From Xylanimonas allomyrinae (GTDB lineage: Bacteria; Actinomycetota; Actinomycetes; Actinomycetales; Cellulomonadaceae): a stretch of DNA of 64,000 bases. A program made the position numbers and the translations under genes. The notes below the pieces were generated by a model. That model was not told the origin of the DNA. It saw only the letters and a list, made by a program, of their open reading frames with translations, and did no database searches. The DNA lies in the NCBI RefSeq assembly GCF_004135345.1, contig NZ_CP035495.1:1-64000 (forward strand). Direction: 5' to 3'. Positions 18,251 through 27,568 of the stretch are shown here, piece by piece. Positions within the stretch are counted from its first letter, which is position 1; each line of letters begins with the position of its first letter.

Positions 18251-19669
18251 CTACCGCGGGAGTGCTGATGCCGGGGTGCCCGATGCCACGGTGCCCGATG
18301 CCACGGTGCTCGATGCTTCGACGCGTCGCACGGCGACTCCGAGCCCGAGCACCAGGAACAACGTGCCGGCGAAGATCGTGAAGCTGAGCCCGTCGAACAT
18401 CGCCATGAGAACGGCCGTCGTCGTGACGGCAGAGGCGAGCGCGCCGGCCAGCGCCCGGCCTTCGACGTCGGTGCTCCGCATCGCGGTGCGGAGGCTGCCG
18501 ACGGCGCCCGACAGGAGCATCAGCAAGAAGGCGCACACGCCCAGGAGCCCAGCCTCGATCAGCATGAGTGCCCATGCGTTGTCGAAGATGTAGTACCGGG
18601 GCAGGAACGCGCCGAGCCCGGCTCCGTACCAGGGCGAGGACCATGCGAACTCGGGTACCCGGCTGAGCGCGGTGGTGCGTGACAGCGCGCTCGGGTCCTC
18701 CGCGACGCCGGTGAACGACCAGAGCGTGGTCAGGATGACGCGCGGGTAGGCGACCGTGAGCGCGCCGGCGCCGAGGACGCCCACGGTGAGGAACACCTTG
18801 CGGAACGCGCGGGGCAGGAAGGGCATCACGATGAGGAGCGCGATCACGATGCCGATGATCGCCGAGCGCGAGACGGTCAGGACGAGGAGCGCCAGGACGG
18901 CCGCCGGCGGGACGTAGCGGCGCCACGGATGCCGGACCTGCTGATGGCGCGCGAGGGCCGCGTAGGCGAGCGTGATCGGCAGGAGTGCCGTCATCGACGA
19001 GGAGAACTCCAGCGGGTGCGTCGACGTGCCGACCGCACGCAGCAGCCCGCCCTTGGTGTCCATGGTGCCGCCCCACTCGACGGCGAGCCCGGGGAGGCTC
19101 GAGACCCAGCCGACGAGCGTCGAGCCCGTGAACAGCTGCGCGTACCCCAGGGCCGCGAGGATGCTCGCCGTGATCGTCAGCCGCCGGAACACCAGCACCA
19201 TCTCGGCTCGCGTCCGGATGCCGTGGGAAGCGGCCACGAGAACGCCGCCGAGCGAGGCGATCCGGACCAGCGACGTCGTGATCGATCCGACCTGGTCGGA
19301 GGGCTGGCCTCGAAGCAGGGCGGCCGCATAGCTGACGAGGATCACGACGCAGAAGGCCAGGAAGAACGTCATGACGGGAGAGCGCCGAACGGCACGGGGC
19401 CGGGTGCGAGCGTTCCAGCGGGTCAGCAGCCACCATCCCAGGAGGCCGATCCCGAAGACGGTCGACGGCTTGCCGAGCGAGCCCAGCGGCGACCACTGCA
19501 GGTTCGAGGGAATGGCGTAGAGGAGCACCATGTATGTGGTCAGCATCGCCGTCGCGGCCGTGCCGTGGGTCCGCGTGCTGACGGTCCCGCCCTCGAGCGC
19601 GGCCGCGGTGGCGGAGGCGTGGACCGCGGGCGGGGCGAGCGTGGGTGTGGTGCGGGCCGAGTCGTTCAT
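18251..19669 (-). CDS. O-antigen ligase/polymerase family membrane protein (Wzy/WaaL-like)
   Basis: 472 residues with ten or more hydrophobic segments and one long extracellular loop (about residues 290-350), the layout of Wzy polymerases and WaaL ligases. The Wzy_C-type segment VLTVSRSAIIGIVIALLIV is present. The N-terminal 40 residues are Ala/Thr-rich and cytoplasmic. It overlaps the upstream Wzz-like gene by ATGA. In this context it most likely polymerises the exported repeat units with chain length set by the Wzz-like partners; ligase activity cannot be excluded. Confidence 0.85.
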   Translation of the reverse strand: MNDSARTTPTLAPPAVHASATAAALEGGTVSTRTHGTAATAMLTTYMVLLYAIPSNLQWSPLGSLGKPSTVFGIGLLGWWLLTRWNARTRPRAVRRSPVMTFFLAFCVVILVSYAAALLRGQPSDQVGSITTSLVRIASLGGVLVAASHGIRTRAEMVLVFRRLTITASILAALGYAQLFTGSTLVGWVSSLPGLAVEWGGTMDTKGGLLRAVGTSTHPLEFSSSMTALLPITLAYAALARHQQVRHPWRRYVPPAAVLALLVLTVSRSAIIGIVIALLIVMPFLPRAFRKVFLTVGVLGAGALTVAYPRVILTTLWSFTGVAEDPSALSRTTALSRVPEFAWSSPWYGAGLGAFLPRYYIFDNAWALMLIEAGLLGVCAFLLMLLSGAVGSLRTAMRSTDVEGRALAGALASAVTTTAVLMAMFDGLSFTIFAGTLFLVLGLGVAVRRVEASSTVASGTVASGTPASALPR

Positions 19670-20412
19670 CTCTGACTACGGATCAGCGCTTCGAAGTCGT
19701 CCCGGATGATGTTGCGGGCACCTCGCATGGCGTCGCCCTCCGTGTCCTCTCCCGCAGGTGCTTCGGCCTCGCGGGGGCCGGCGGCCGCACGCCGCGGGAG
19801 CCGTGCGGTCTTTCTCCGGGACCTGAGGATCATCGCGTCGACGAGCGCCGCCAGGACGACGGACAGGGACATCACCGCGACGCCCGTCGCGGCGAGCGCC
19901 GTCATCCTCGTGCGCTGCTTGACGGTGCCGTCGCCGTCGACATACAGCGTCTGGACGGAGATCCGTTCGCTCGACGCGATGTTGCTCTCGTCCTGCATGG
20001 CACCCAGGGTCGACGTGATTCCCGCCATGGCGCGGTCGACGCCGGCCGCGGCGGCGCCGTCGGTCGGGGCCTCCACCTGCACGCTGACGACGGGGGCGGA
20101 CGTCGAGTAGTCCCTGCCGATCGTGAACTCGGCTCCGGGGAACTCGTGCTGCAGGTCGCTGATCAGGCCTTCGGCAGACGCGCGCGCGAGGATGTCGGCT
20201 GCCGTGCTGAGGCTGCCGAGGTAGAGGTAGGGGTTGGACGCCCCTTCGGGCAGCAGGTCCGCTCCCGGCATCAGCAGGAGCGACGCCGACCGTTCGTAGG
20301 TCGGCGGGACGGTGTTCCAGACGACGACGGACCCAGCGACGCTGACCACAAGCCCGATGGCGACGATGTACCAGCGTCGCAGGATGCCGCGCAAGATCTC
20401 AGTGGTGTTCAT
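19666..20412 (-). CDS. Wzz-like chain-length/polysaccharide co-polymerase protein
   Basis: 248 residues with two membrane helices (about 15-34 and 175-197) enclosing an extracytoplasmic domain, the Wzz topology. The start MNTTEILRGILRRWYIVAIG matches the N-terminal Wzz signature. The cytoplasmic tail is basic then acidic, with no Walker motif, so no tyrosine-kinase domain is fused. ATGA overlaps join it to the polymerase and to a second Wzz-like gene. Its role in setting glycan chain length is inferred from family and context. Confidence 0.83.
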   Translation of the reverse strand: MNTTEILRGILRRWYIVAIGLVVSVAGSVVVWNTVPPTYERSASLLLMPGADLLPEGASNPYLYLGSLSTAADILARASAEGLISDLQHEFPGAEFTIGRDYSTSAPVVSVQVEAPTDGAAAAGVDRAMAGITSTLGAMQDESNIASSERISVQTLYVDGDGTVKQRTRMTALAATGVAVMSLSVVLAALVDAMILRSRRKTARLPRRAAAGPREAEAPAGEDTEGDAMRGARNIIRDDFEALIRSQR

Positions 20413-21116
20413 GGGTGACTCGTCTCGCTCTCGGTCGTGGACTCGTTCGCTGCGGTGAGAGGGCGTCGCCTGGCTGTGATGCGGTGGCCTGCGGAGTCGG
20501 CCGCCACGGATGCCAGGCCGCCGGCGAGAATCGCGGCGAGGCCGAGTGCCGCGCACGCCATCGCCCGCATGACGAGCGACGGCTCGACGTGCTCCACGCC
20601 CTGGGTGAACTGCTCCACCTGGACGTTCACCGTGTCCGGTGACGCTTCGTCCGATCCGGCGCTGCGCAGGTGCACGGCCTGCTGGATGCGTGCCATGAGG
20701 CCGTCCTGCTGCTGGGTGACCCACTCCTCGCTGGGTCCGACGATCTGCAGGTCGATGACGGCTCGCGTGAACCAGTTGGCCCACTGGCCGCCCACGTCGC
20801 GGATGCCGACGAGGACGCCTTGCCGCACGCCGGCGCCGTAGTACGGGGCGTCGGGTGACGAGTAGCTGGCGGGTGCGCGGCCGTTGTTGAGCTGGGTGGC
20901 GATCGCACCGGCGAACGCGATGACGTCGGGGGTGTCCGCGCCGCTGTCGGGCATCAGCGGCGGCGGCATGTTGATGCTGAACCACACGGCGGTCTTGCTG
21001 TAGTACGTCCCGCCGCCCTGCATCTGCGTGACGCCGAAGACGGCGAAGGCCGCGCAGACGAGCGCGCACACGTACCAACGGTGCCGGACGGCGTGGAGCA
21101 CGGTGCGCGCGTTCAT
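20409..21116 (-). CDS. Second Wzz-like protein
   Basis: 235 residues; N-terminal helix near 14-31 (VCALVCAAFAVFGVT) and C-terminal helix near 180-205, with an extracellular middle. It resembles its downstream neighbour in size and topology but only loosely in sequence. Neither has a kinase domain, and no separate BY-kinase is in the window. ATGA overlaps on both sides. The ATG at 21116 was chosen because the conserved RHRWYV motif follows within twelve residues. Confidence 0.78.
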   Translation of the reverse strand: MNARTVLHAVRHRWYVCALVCAAFAVFGVTQMQGGGTYYSKTAVWFSINMPPPLMPDSGADTPDVIAFAGAIATQLNNGRAPASYSSPDAPYYGAGVRQGVLVGIRDVGGQWANWFTRAVIDLQIVGPSEEWVTQQQDGLMARIQQAVHLRSAGSDEASPDTVNVQVEQFTQGVEHVEPSLVMRAMACAALGLAAILAGGLASVAADSAGHRITARRRPLTAANESTTESETSHP

Positions 21117-22513
21117 CGTGCCGTCCTGGTGATGCCGGCACCGGCGAGCTCCTCGAAGAGCCCGAGCATCCGATGGACGCGGTGCGACCAGAGGTGCGTG
21201 GACGCGGCCAGCTCGCGTGCCGCGGCGCCCATCTGCACGCGCAGGTCCGCGTTCTCGACGAGCTCGCGGATCGCCGTCGCGCAGTCGGCGCTGAGCTGCT
21301 CCGGAGACACGGCCGGGACGCGGTACGCGCAGGCGTCGGTCACGAACGACGCGGGCCCGCCCCGGTCGGTGATCACGAGGGGGAGCCCGTACGAGAGCGC
21401 CTCGAGGATGACCCCGCCACCCGGCTCGCGGTAGCTCGGGAAGACGAACACGTCCGCTCGCGTGTAGAACTCGTGCACCGTGGCCCGGGGCACCATCCCG
21501 TGGAACGTGACCCGGTCGTCGAGGCGGAGCTCCCGGACCAGTGCCTCGCACGCCGCACGGTCGTTGCCGTCGCCGAGCACGTCGAGCACGACGTCGAGGT
21601 CGCGGAGCGCCGCCATCGCACGGATCGCGTCACGCAGGCCCTTGGTCCGGATGGTGCGCCCCACGTGCAGCAGACGGATCGGCCCTTCGGGGCGCACCCC
21701 GTGCGGCGCGCGCGGCAGGTCGAGCAAGGCGACCTCGCTCATGGCCTCGAACCGCCGCAGGGCGAGCCCGTCGAGGAACTCCGCGACGTACGGGGCGATC
21801 CCGATCACGCACGCCGCGGACTCGTACGTCCGGCGGAGCGCGCGATCGTGGGTCAGGCGGAACTTGTCGAGGGCGCGGAGCCGCTGGTACCACGGCGTCG
21901 CACCCTCCTCGGCGACGAACGCCGCCGGCGAGGGCAGGCTCCCGCCGACCGGCCCGACCACGAGCGGGATGCCCAGACCGGCCGCCGGCGAGGGATAGCG
22001 CATCGCGACGGGGATCACCTGAGCGGCCACGTCGAAGCGTTCGCCCGCCGCCAGCCGCCGCCTGATCCAGCGGCGCGCACGCCAGTAGAACAGCGGGTAG
22101 CCGGGCTGCATCAGGCTGTTGAGGCGTTCGACCCGCCCCACGAGCGGGGCCTCGCTCCACTCGATGATGCGGACGCCGGGAAGCTGCCGGGACAGCGGCG
22201 TGTGCCCCCGCTTCCACGAGGTCAGCACGGTCAGGTCGGTCTCCTCGGCGAGCAGCCGCACCCACTGGTACGCGTTCCACGCCTCGCTGATGTCCTCGCC
22301 GTCGGCGGCGGGCGCGACGAGCAGCACCCGAGGCCTCGTGCCGCCGTCGGGGCGCGTGAGCGGGGCGTCGTCCGCCGGCGTGCGCCGGCTGTCCCGGTGC
22401 AGGCGGCCGACGGAGGAGGGGACGGGCACGCGGACGGGGTTGGTGTCCACGGGGCTGGTGCCCCCGGGGGCGAACGTCAGCGCGCTGTCGGCCGGCGTCG
22501 GCACGCAGTACAT
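21113..22513 (-). CDS. Glycosyltransferase, GT4 family
   Basis: About 466 residues from the chosen start. The GT-B core begins at RPRVLLVAPAADGEDISEAW. The donor domain has LLHVGRTIRTKGLRDAIRAM and FVFPSYREPGGGVILEALSYG, the E-x7-E type of GT4. The start is uncertain: ATG at 22513 overlaps the upstream GT2 gene by 37 bases, a longer frame reaches 22600, and a GTG near 22449 is preceded by a G-rich stretch. It overlaps the Wzz-like gene downstream by ATGA. Sugar specificity unknown. Confidence 0.85.
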   Translation of the reverse strand: MYCVPTPADSALTFAPGGTSPVDTNPVRVPVPSSVGRLHRDSRRTPADDAPLTRPDGGTRPRVLLVAPAADGEDISEAWNAYQWVRLLAEETDLTVLTSWKRGHTPLSRQLPGVRIIEWSEAPLVGRVERLNSLMQPGYPLFYWRARRWIRRRLAAGERFDVAAQVIPVAMRYPSPAAGLGIPLVVGPVGGSLPSPAAFVAEEGATPWYQRLRALDKFRLTHDRALRRTYESAACVIGIAPYVAEFLDGLALRRFEAMSEVALLDLPRAPHGVRPEGPIRLLHVGRTIRTKGLRDAIRAMAALRDLDVVLDVLGDGNDRAACEALVRELRLDDRVTFHGMVPRATVHEFYTRADVFVFPSYREPGGGVILEALSYGLPLVITDRGGPASFVTDACAYRVPAVSPEQLSADCATAIRELVENADLRVQMGAAARELAASTHLWSHRVHRMLGLFEELAGAGITRTAR

Positions 22514-23916
22514 CCGCGGCGACGCGGGCCCCCGCGCAGCGACGCCGGAGCGAGCCGCGTGAAGAGGCGCACCAGCGGTCGCGCGTCGTCGAGACACCAC
22601 TCGTGCGGTGGCGCGGCCGGCGCGCCGGTCGCCTCGGACGCGTCAAGGGTGTCGACGACGGCCGCCGCGTCCGGCGCGAGGCCCGCCTCGACGACGAGCG
22701 TGGGTGGCGCGGCGAGGCCGCCCGCGCCCGGTCCGAGGGGCACCGCCGCCTCGCCCGCGACGCCTCCCGGCGCGACGGCGTGCAGCCCGTCGGCGCGTGC
22801 GACGACGACCTGGACGCGCGGGTTGGCCGCAAACGGCGCCAGGGCGCGGACGGTCGTGGCGACGGCCTCGGCGCTGGCGGCGTCCTCAGGCAGGCGGCGC
22901 GCGTCGACCACGAGCGTTCCGCGGGCCTGCGAGACGCGCTGCGCGTCGGGGATCCGTTGCGCCCTCGGCAACGTCGGCCAGCTCGACTCGTCGGCCACCG
23001 AGAAGAGCAGGGGCCGGTAGACCGGCGAGGCGACGCGGGCGAGCTGGTGCAGGACGGTGACCGCGCGGAACGAGGCCGACGCCACCCGGCCGTGGTGCTT
23101 GCGGAAGTAGCGCACGCGGTTGACGGTGACGAGCTTGTCGAGCTCGACGGAGTGGCCGGAACCTCCGCGCTCGTGGCGGACGACGGCGGCCGGCTCGTAC
23201 CAGACGGAGGCGCCGGCCTCGCGGACGCGTCGGAAGAAGTCCGTCTCCTCCGAGTAGAGGAAGAACCGCTCGTCCCAGTCGCCGACGGTGCGTGCCACCG
23301 CGGCGTCGATCAGCAGCGCCGCACCCGTCGCCCACTCGACCTCGTGCGCCGCGGCGTACTCGCGGCGGTCGAGCACCCACTCGCTCAGCGCACCCGGGCG
23401 CCGAGCGAAGTGCTCGCCGAACGCCGAGTCGCCGAGCGCGCGGAGCACCGAGGGCTCGCGCCGGAGCGAGGTGAACACCGCGCCGTCCTCGAGGTACCGG
23501 GGCACCACGACGCCGGCGCCGCTCGACGCGAGCCGCTGGCGGAGCGCGGCGATGCACCCCTCCTCGACGACGAGGTCGGGGTTGAGCACGAGGATGGCGT
23601 CGGCGTCGCCGACGTGACGCAGCGCCGCGTTGATGCCAGCGGCGTACCCGAGGTTGCCGCCGGTCTCGACCGTGACGACGTCGTCGTGGGCGCGTGCCGT
23701 CGCCGGCGTGCCGTCGGCCGAGGCGTTGTCCGCGACGACGACGCGCAGGCGCTGTGCGCCCGCCTCCCGGCGCAACGACTCCAGGAGGCGGGCGAGATCA
23801 CGTGCGCTGTTGTACGTCACGACGACGACCGCGACGTCCGCGTGGTCGTCGGGGTCCACGAACCGACCGTCGGTCGCGCGCGCGGCGGGAGCGTGTGCGA
23901 GCGGTGAGTCGATCAT
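22477..23916 (-). CDS. Glycosyltransferase family 2 (rhamnosyltransferase-like) with C-terminal extension
   Basis: 479 residues. The GT-A core shows VVVVTYNSARDLARLLESL, the metal-site region AILVLNPDLVVEEG and SEETDFFRRVREAG, as in WbbL-like rhamnosyltransferases. The core ends near residue 330. About 150 further residues (from GTLVVDARRLPEDAASAEAV) look like the first part of a nucleotide-binding domain of unknown role, ending in a basic Arg/Cys tail. The ATG at 23916 directly precedes the conserved N-terminus. The GMC oxidoreductase gene ends 14 bases upstream. Acceptor unknown. Confidence 0.87.
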   Translation of the reverse strand: MIDSPLAHAPAARATDGRFVDPDDHADVAVVVVTYNSARDLARLLESLRREAGAQRLRVVVADNASADGTPATARAHDDVVTVETGGNLGYAAGINAALRHVGDADAILVLNPDLVVEEGCIAALRQRLASSGAGVVVPRYLEDGAVFTSLRREPSVLRALGDSAFGEHFARRPGALSEWVLDRREYAAAHEVEWATGAALLIDAAVARTVGDWDERFFLYSEETDFFRRVREAGASVWYEPAAVVRHERGGSGHSVELDKLVTVNRVRYFRKHHGRVASASFRAVTVLHQLARVASPVYRPLLFSVADESSWPTLPRAQRIPDAQRVSQARGTLVVDARRLPEDAASAEAVATTVRALAPFAANPRVQVVVARADGLHAVAPGGVAGEAAVPLGPGAGGLAAPPTLVVEAGLAPDAAAVVDTLDASEATGAPAAPPHEWCLDDARPLVRLFTRLAPASLRGGPRRRGCTACRRRPTAR

Positions 23917-23930
23917 GGAGCCCCCTTGTT

Positions 23931-25603
23931 TCAGCGGGCCGACGCGGCGTCGGCGTCGGCGTGCGCCGCAGGCGCACGGTCGGCGAGGTGGTGTGCCAGG
24001 CGCACGGCAAGGGCGGCGGCGAAGAACGTCGGGTTGGCCTCGCCCGCGGTGCGGAAGACGCTGCTCGACGCGATGAAGAGGTTGTCGGTGCCGTGGACAC
24101 GGCAGTCCCTGTCCACCACGCCGTCGCCCGGCTCCGCGCTCATCCGCGTCGTCCCGATGCTGTGGAAGCCGTCGGTCGACTGCTCCCACGCGAAGGCGCG
24201 CACGGACGGCTCGTCGGGAGCGAGGTATTCGAGGTGCCCGAGGCCGGCCGCCTGCAGCTCCTTGTCGAGCAGGTCGTGCGCGGCCAGCAGGGAGTCGATG
24301 TCCTGCTCGACGTAGCGGTAGTCGACCCGCAGGACGGGACCGTCGTCCCGGGGACCAGGGTGATGCGGGAGTCCGGGTTCGGGACCTGCTCGCCGTGGTA
24401 GTGCAGCGCGTAGCGGCCGCCCTCGTTGCGCAGGATGAAGCCGGGCTTGCGGACGGAGGACCAGTAGCGGTGACGGAGGACGTCGAGGACGTCGATGGCC
24501 GCCCGCCACGGGCGGCGTGCGATGTTCAGCAGGTGCGCGCCGATCGCGTACGGCGGTTCGCCGATGTGCCGCAGCCGGATCCCCTCCGCGATCATGCGGC
24601 GTCCGACGGCGGGGATGCGCAGCCCGAGAAAGACCAGCGACAGGGTCGCGTTCTTGTGGTCCTGCTCGTAGAACGGAGGGTTGTCCAGGTAGAAGCTCGT
24701 GTTGAGCACGCGGTGCGCGCGCTGCGCCTCCTCCGTCAAGGTGAACCGCCGGCGGATGTAGGTGTCGTGCTCGTCCAGGACGAAGTCGAGGTCGGCTGCG
24801 CGCTTCGGGTCGTCGAGGACGATGTCCGCGATGCTGCCCGTGGCGTGCCCCATGTAGTAGCGGCCGAGCGGCCCGTCGACGCCGCCGAAGAGCTCGGGCC
24901 GGCGACGCTGCACCCCCAGCAGGAAGCGCGTGATCTCGAGCCCGCCCATCGCCAGGACGTAGGTACCGGCGGTGACGGAGAACCGCGCGCCGGCGCGCTC
25001 GACGACGAGCCCGGCCACGGACCCGTCGTCGGTGAGGTCGAGGTCGACGAGACGGGCGCCGAGGAGCGCGCTGACCAGCGGGTGGGACGTGACCCGGGCG
25101 CCCAGCCCGGGGGCGAGCACGGGCTGGCGCGTCCAGCGCTCCAGGTTCGAGATCCGGAACTCGGTGAGGCCGTCCCAGTCGGGCCGGGGCGAGGCGAACT
25201 CCGCCGCCCCGCAGTCCAGGTGCTCGGCGGCAGCCGCGTACGACGGGAGCACGTCGTCGAAGTCGATCGGCCAGCGACTGTCGGGGATGTAGTCGCGCTC
25301 CTGGAAGTCGATGGGCTCGTACGCCACGCACCGCCCGCCCCACAGCCACGACGTCCCCCCGATGCCCTGGCGTGTCGTGAGGTCGATCGGGGCGTGCCGA
25401 GCGGGGTCGACGATGTGCGTGCGGGTGCCGTGGGCGGCGGAGACGTCGCGCTTGCCCGAGGTGGCCGTACCCGCGTCGACGAGCAGCACCTTCTGCCCTG
25501 CTCGTGCGGACTCCAGCGCGAACGCGAGCCCGACGGGTCCCGCGCCCACGACACAGCAGTCGTAGTCGTTGGCGAGCGGTTCCGAGGGAGACAGGATTGT
25601 CAT
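23931..25603 (-). pseudogene. GMC-family oxidoreductase, frameshifted
   Basis: If read through one missing base this is a 557-residue FAD-dependent GMC-type oxidoreductase. The N-terminal Rossmann motif CCVVGAGPVGLAFALESA and GIGGTSWLWGGRC are in one frame up to PDSRITLVPG. The C-terminal half, starting VLRVDYRYVEQD and containing FHSIGTTRMSAEPGDG and the FAD-site RTAGEANPTF, is in another. The break sits at C4-G3 on the coding strand (24347-24353 on plus); one extra C there restores the whole family fold. It may be a sequencing error. In the locus it would oxidise a sugar or an acceptor hydroxyl, which is inferred. ATGA overlap with the gene upstream. Confidence 0.85.
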
Positions 25604-26547
25604 GAGAAGGCCTCTCGATCTTCGTTGCGGACGCGCGTCGAATCGTCGCGTTCCCAGGTGTGTGCGCCCGCTCGCCGGATCGCGCGATCCGCGAGGGCAC
25701 GGCTGACGACGGTGATCGCGGCATACGCGATCGCGTCGAGCGCGGTCCGTGGCCCACGGATCGACGCGGTCAGGGCCGTGCCCCGTGAGCGGGTCTCGGC
25801 AGGGATGTGCAGCTCGAGGTAGCCGCGGCGCTGACGTGACAGGACGTTCACCAGGTCGGAGACGGTACGCGGGGTTCGCACCCGCGTGGGCGTCGTCGAG
25901 ACGATCTGCTTCTCGCTCTCGGAGAACTGCGCGTCGAACCAGGAGTCGTCGGCCGTCACCGCCGGGAACGCGCCCAGGCGCCGGTGCCCTTCCTCGTTCG
26001 TGGCAAAGCTGCCGGCGCCCCAGAGCCGCAGGGGCCCCGGGATCCGGCTTCGTGCGCGGTAGTAGCCGCGGACCAGCGGTGACGCCGAGGAGATGTCGTA
26101 GGCGTGCGTCGGGCGCGCCGCGCGGACGCCGGGCCCGGTCAGCGCCGCGAAGGTCTCGAGGACGGCGGCGGGGGAGACCTCGATGTCGGCGTCGAGGTAG
26201 AGCCGGGGCCAGCGGGTCGCGATCCGGTCACCCAGGTTGAGCGCAGCGGTCTTCGAGCGCTCGGGCGTGTCCTCGACCCGGGCCCAGGGGAAGGTCCGGG
26301 CCACCTGTGCCGTGTCGTCCGAGCAGCCGTTGCACACGACGATGACCTCGACGGACGGCGAGGCCGCCAGCGGTGCCAGCGCGCGCAGGGTCCGCGCGAT
26401 CACCTGCGCCTCGTTGTGGGCGGGGATGATCACAGAACCCTCGGCGGTTCCGAGCGGCGGCCGCTCGGCAGGGAAGGCGAACGCCGACGGGTCGTCGACC
26501 GCGGCGCCGTCGGCGGTGTGCGAGCGACGCACGTCTGTACGGATCAT
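25600..26547 (-). CDS. Glycosyltransferase family 2
   Basis: 315 residues with a GT-A core: GSVIIPAHNEAQVIARTLRA, VEVIVVCNGCSDDTA and the DxD-type metal site RLYLDADIEVSP. A C-terminal region has ADDSWFDAQFSESEK and a basic ARTIRRAG-like tail that may associate with the membrane. The ATG at 26547 shares one base with the stop of the WecG-like gene (TGATG), and the stop overlaps the GMC gene (ATGA). Donor sugar unknown. Confidence 0.88.
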   Translation of the reverse strand: MIRTDVRRSHTADGAAVDDPSAFAFPAERPPLGTAEGSVIIPAHNEAQVIARTLRALAPLAASPSVEVIVVCNGCSDDTAQVARTFPWARVEDTPERSKTAALNLGDRIATRWPRLYLDADIEVSPAAVLETFAALTGPGVRAARPTHAYDISSASPLVRGYYRARSRIPGPLRLWGAGSFATNEEGHRRLGAFPAVTADDSWFDAQFSESEKQIVSTTPTRVRTPRTVSDLVNVLSRQRRGYLELHIPAETRSRGTALTASIRGPRTALDAIAYAAITVVSRALADRAIRRAGAHTWERDDSTRVRNEDREAFS

Positions 26548-27404
26548 CACCGGTCCGCGGGTGGCTCGACGGGCGGGGTGCGGCGCACCGCGAGGTAGGC
26601 GCCCGGGCCGTTGACCAGGTAGCGCCGGGCGAGGCGCCGCGGTTCGAGGGCGAGTCGCCACGCCCACTCCAGCCCGTGCCGCGCCATCCAGTCCGGGCAG
26701 CGCCGGACGCGGTGCGCGAGGAAGTCGACGACCGCGCCGAACGCGAGGAAGACCTTGGCGCCGCTCAGCGCGCCGTACCGGTCGATCCACAGTTCCTGCC
26801 GCGGCTTGCCCAGGCACACGACCAGGATGTCGACGTCGGCCGCCGCGATCTCCTGGGCGAGCGCATGGGACGTGTCGGCGTCGAGCAGGTCCGCGCGCGA
26901 CGGCGCCCACAGGCCGGCGATCCGCAGGTGCGGGTGGGAGACGGCGAGCGCTTGACGCAGCAGCAGGTGCGTCTCGGGCGCACCTCCGACGAACCCGACG
27001 CTCACGCCGTCGGCTGCCGCGTTGCGCAGGATCGGACCGATCAGGTCGCTGCCGGCCAGGCGCGGCCAGCGCGTGCCGGTGAGCTGCTCCGTCCGGGTCG
27101 CGATCGGTGCGCCGTCGATGAGGTGGAGCCAGTGGAGCGGTGCGCTGCGACCCTCCCGGATTCCGAACGCGCCGTGCAGGTAGCCGCCCGAGCCGAAGTA
27201 GTGCAGGTGGTCGAGGTTGACCGAGACGACCGCGAGCGGCGGCGTCGCGTCGTCGGTCGTGGACCGCTCGCGGATCGCCGTCACGGCGATCGGCTCGGAG
27301 CACAGGTCGACGGGCACGGCGCCGACCGTGATGCGCGCCGGGCGGTCGCCACGAGCAGCGACCGCCCGTTCGACGACGTGTGCTTGGGCGTTGCTCAGCG
27401 TCAT
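26547..27404 (-). CDS. WecG/TagA/CpsF family glycosyltransferase
   Basis: 285 residues of the GT26 family, which transfers the second sugar (often ManNAc or its acid) onto a lipid-linked GlcNAc. Typical elements are VVSVNLDHLHYFGSGGYLHG, the GTRWPRLAGSDLIGPI region, SVGFVGGAPETHLLLRQAL and VCLGKPRQELWIDR near residue 200. It is the first gene of the minus-strand half, so this arm starts with early lipid-linked steps. No priming phosphoglycosyltransferase is in the window, and one must exist elsewhere. Two small palindromes lie upstream. Confidence 0.9.
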   Translation of the reverse strand: MTLSNAQAHVVERAVAARGDRPARITVGAVPVDLCSEPIAVTAIRERSTTDDATPPLAVVSVNLDHLHYFGSGGYLHGAFGIREGRSAPLHWLHLIDGAPIATRTEQLTGTRWPRLAGSDLIGPILRNAAADGVSVGFVGGAPETHLLLRQALAVSHPHLRIAGLWAPSRADLLDADTSHALAQEIAAADVDILVVCLGKPRQELWIDRYGALSGAKVFLAFGAVVDFLAHRVRRCPDWMARHGLEWAWRLALEPRRLARRYLVNGPGAYLAVRRTPPVEPPADR

Positions 27405-27422
27405 GTTCCCCTCCGCTGCCGT

Positions 27423-27491
27423 GCATCGTTCGTCGATGCCTCACCACCTGGAACGCTAATCCCCGCTCGGGTCCGGGAACGGTGTCGTTCC
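27423..27491. promoter_or_regulatory. Divergent promoter region with two palindromes
   Basis: Between the WecG-like gene (minus) and the PAP2-like gene (plus), GCATCG-TTCGT-CGATGC (27423-27439) and GGAACG-GTGT-CGTTCC (27476-27491) are perfect inverted repeats. The interval is slightly less GC-rich than the flanks. They are candidate operators for the polysaccharide operon. No regulator gene is adjacent. Confidence 0.35.
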
Positions 27492-27568
27492 GGGCGAAAT
27501 GTCGAGTGGAAGGGTGAAAAGCCCGGCGGGGTCACGGCGACACGGCACCCGCCTGAGAGGGTTTCGGC

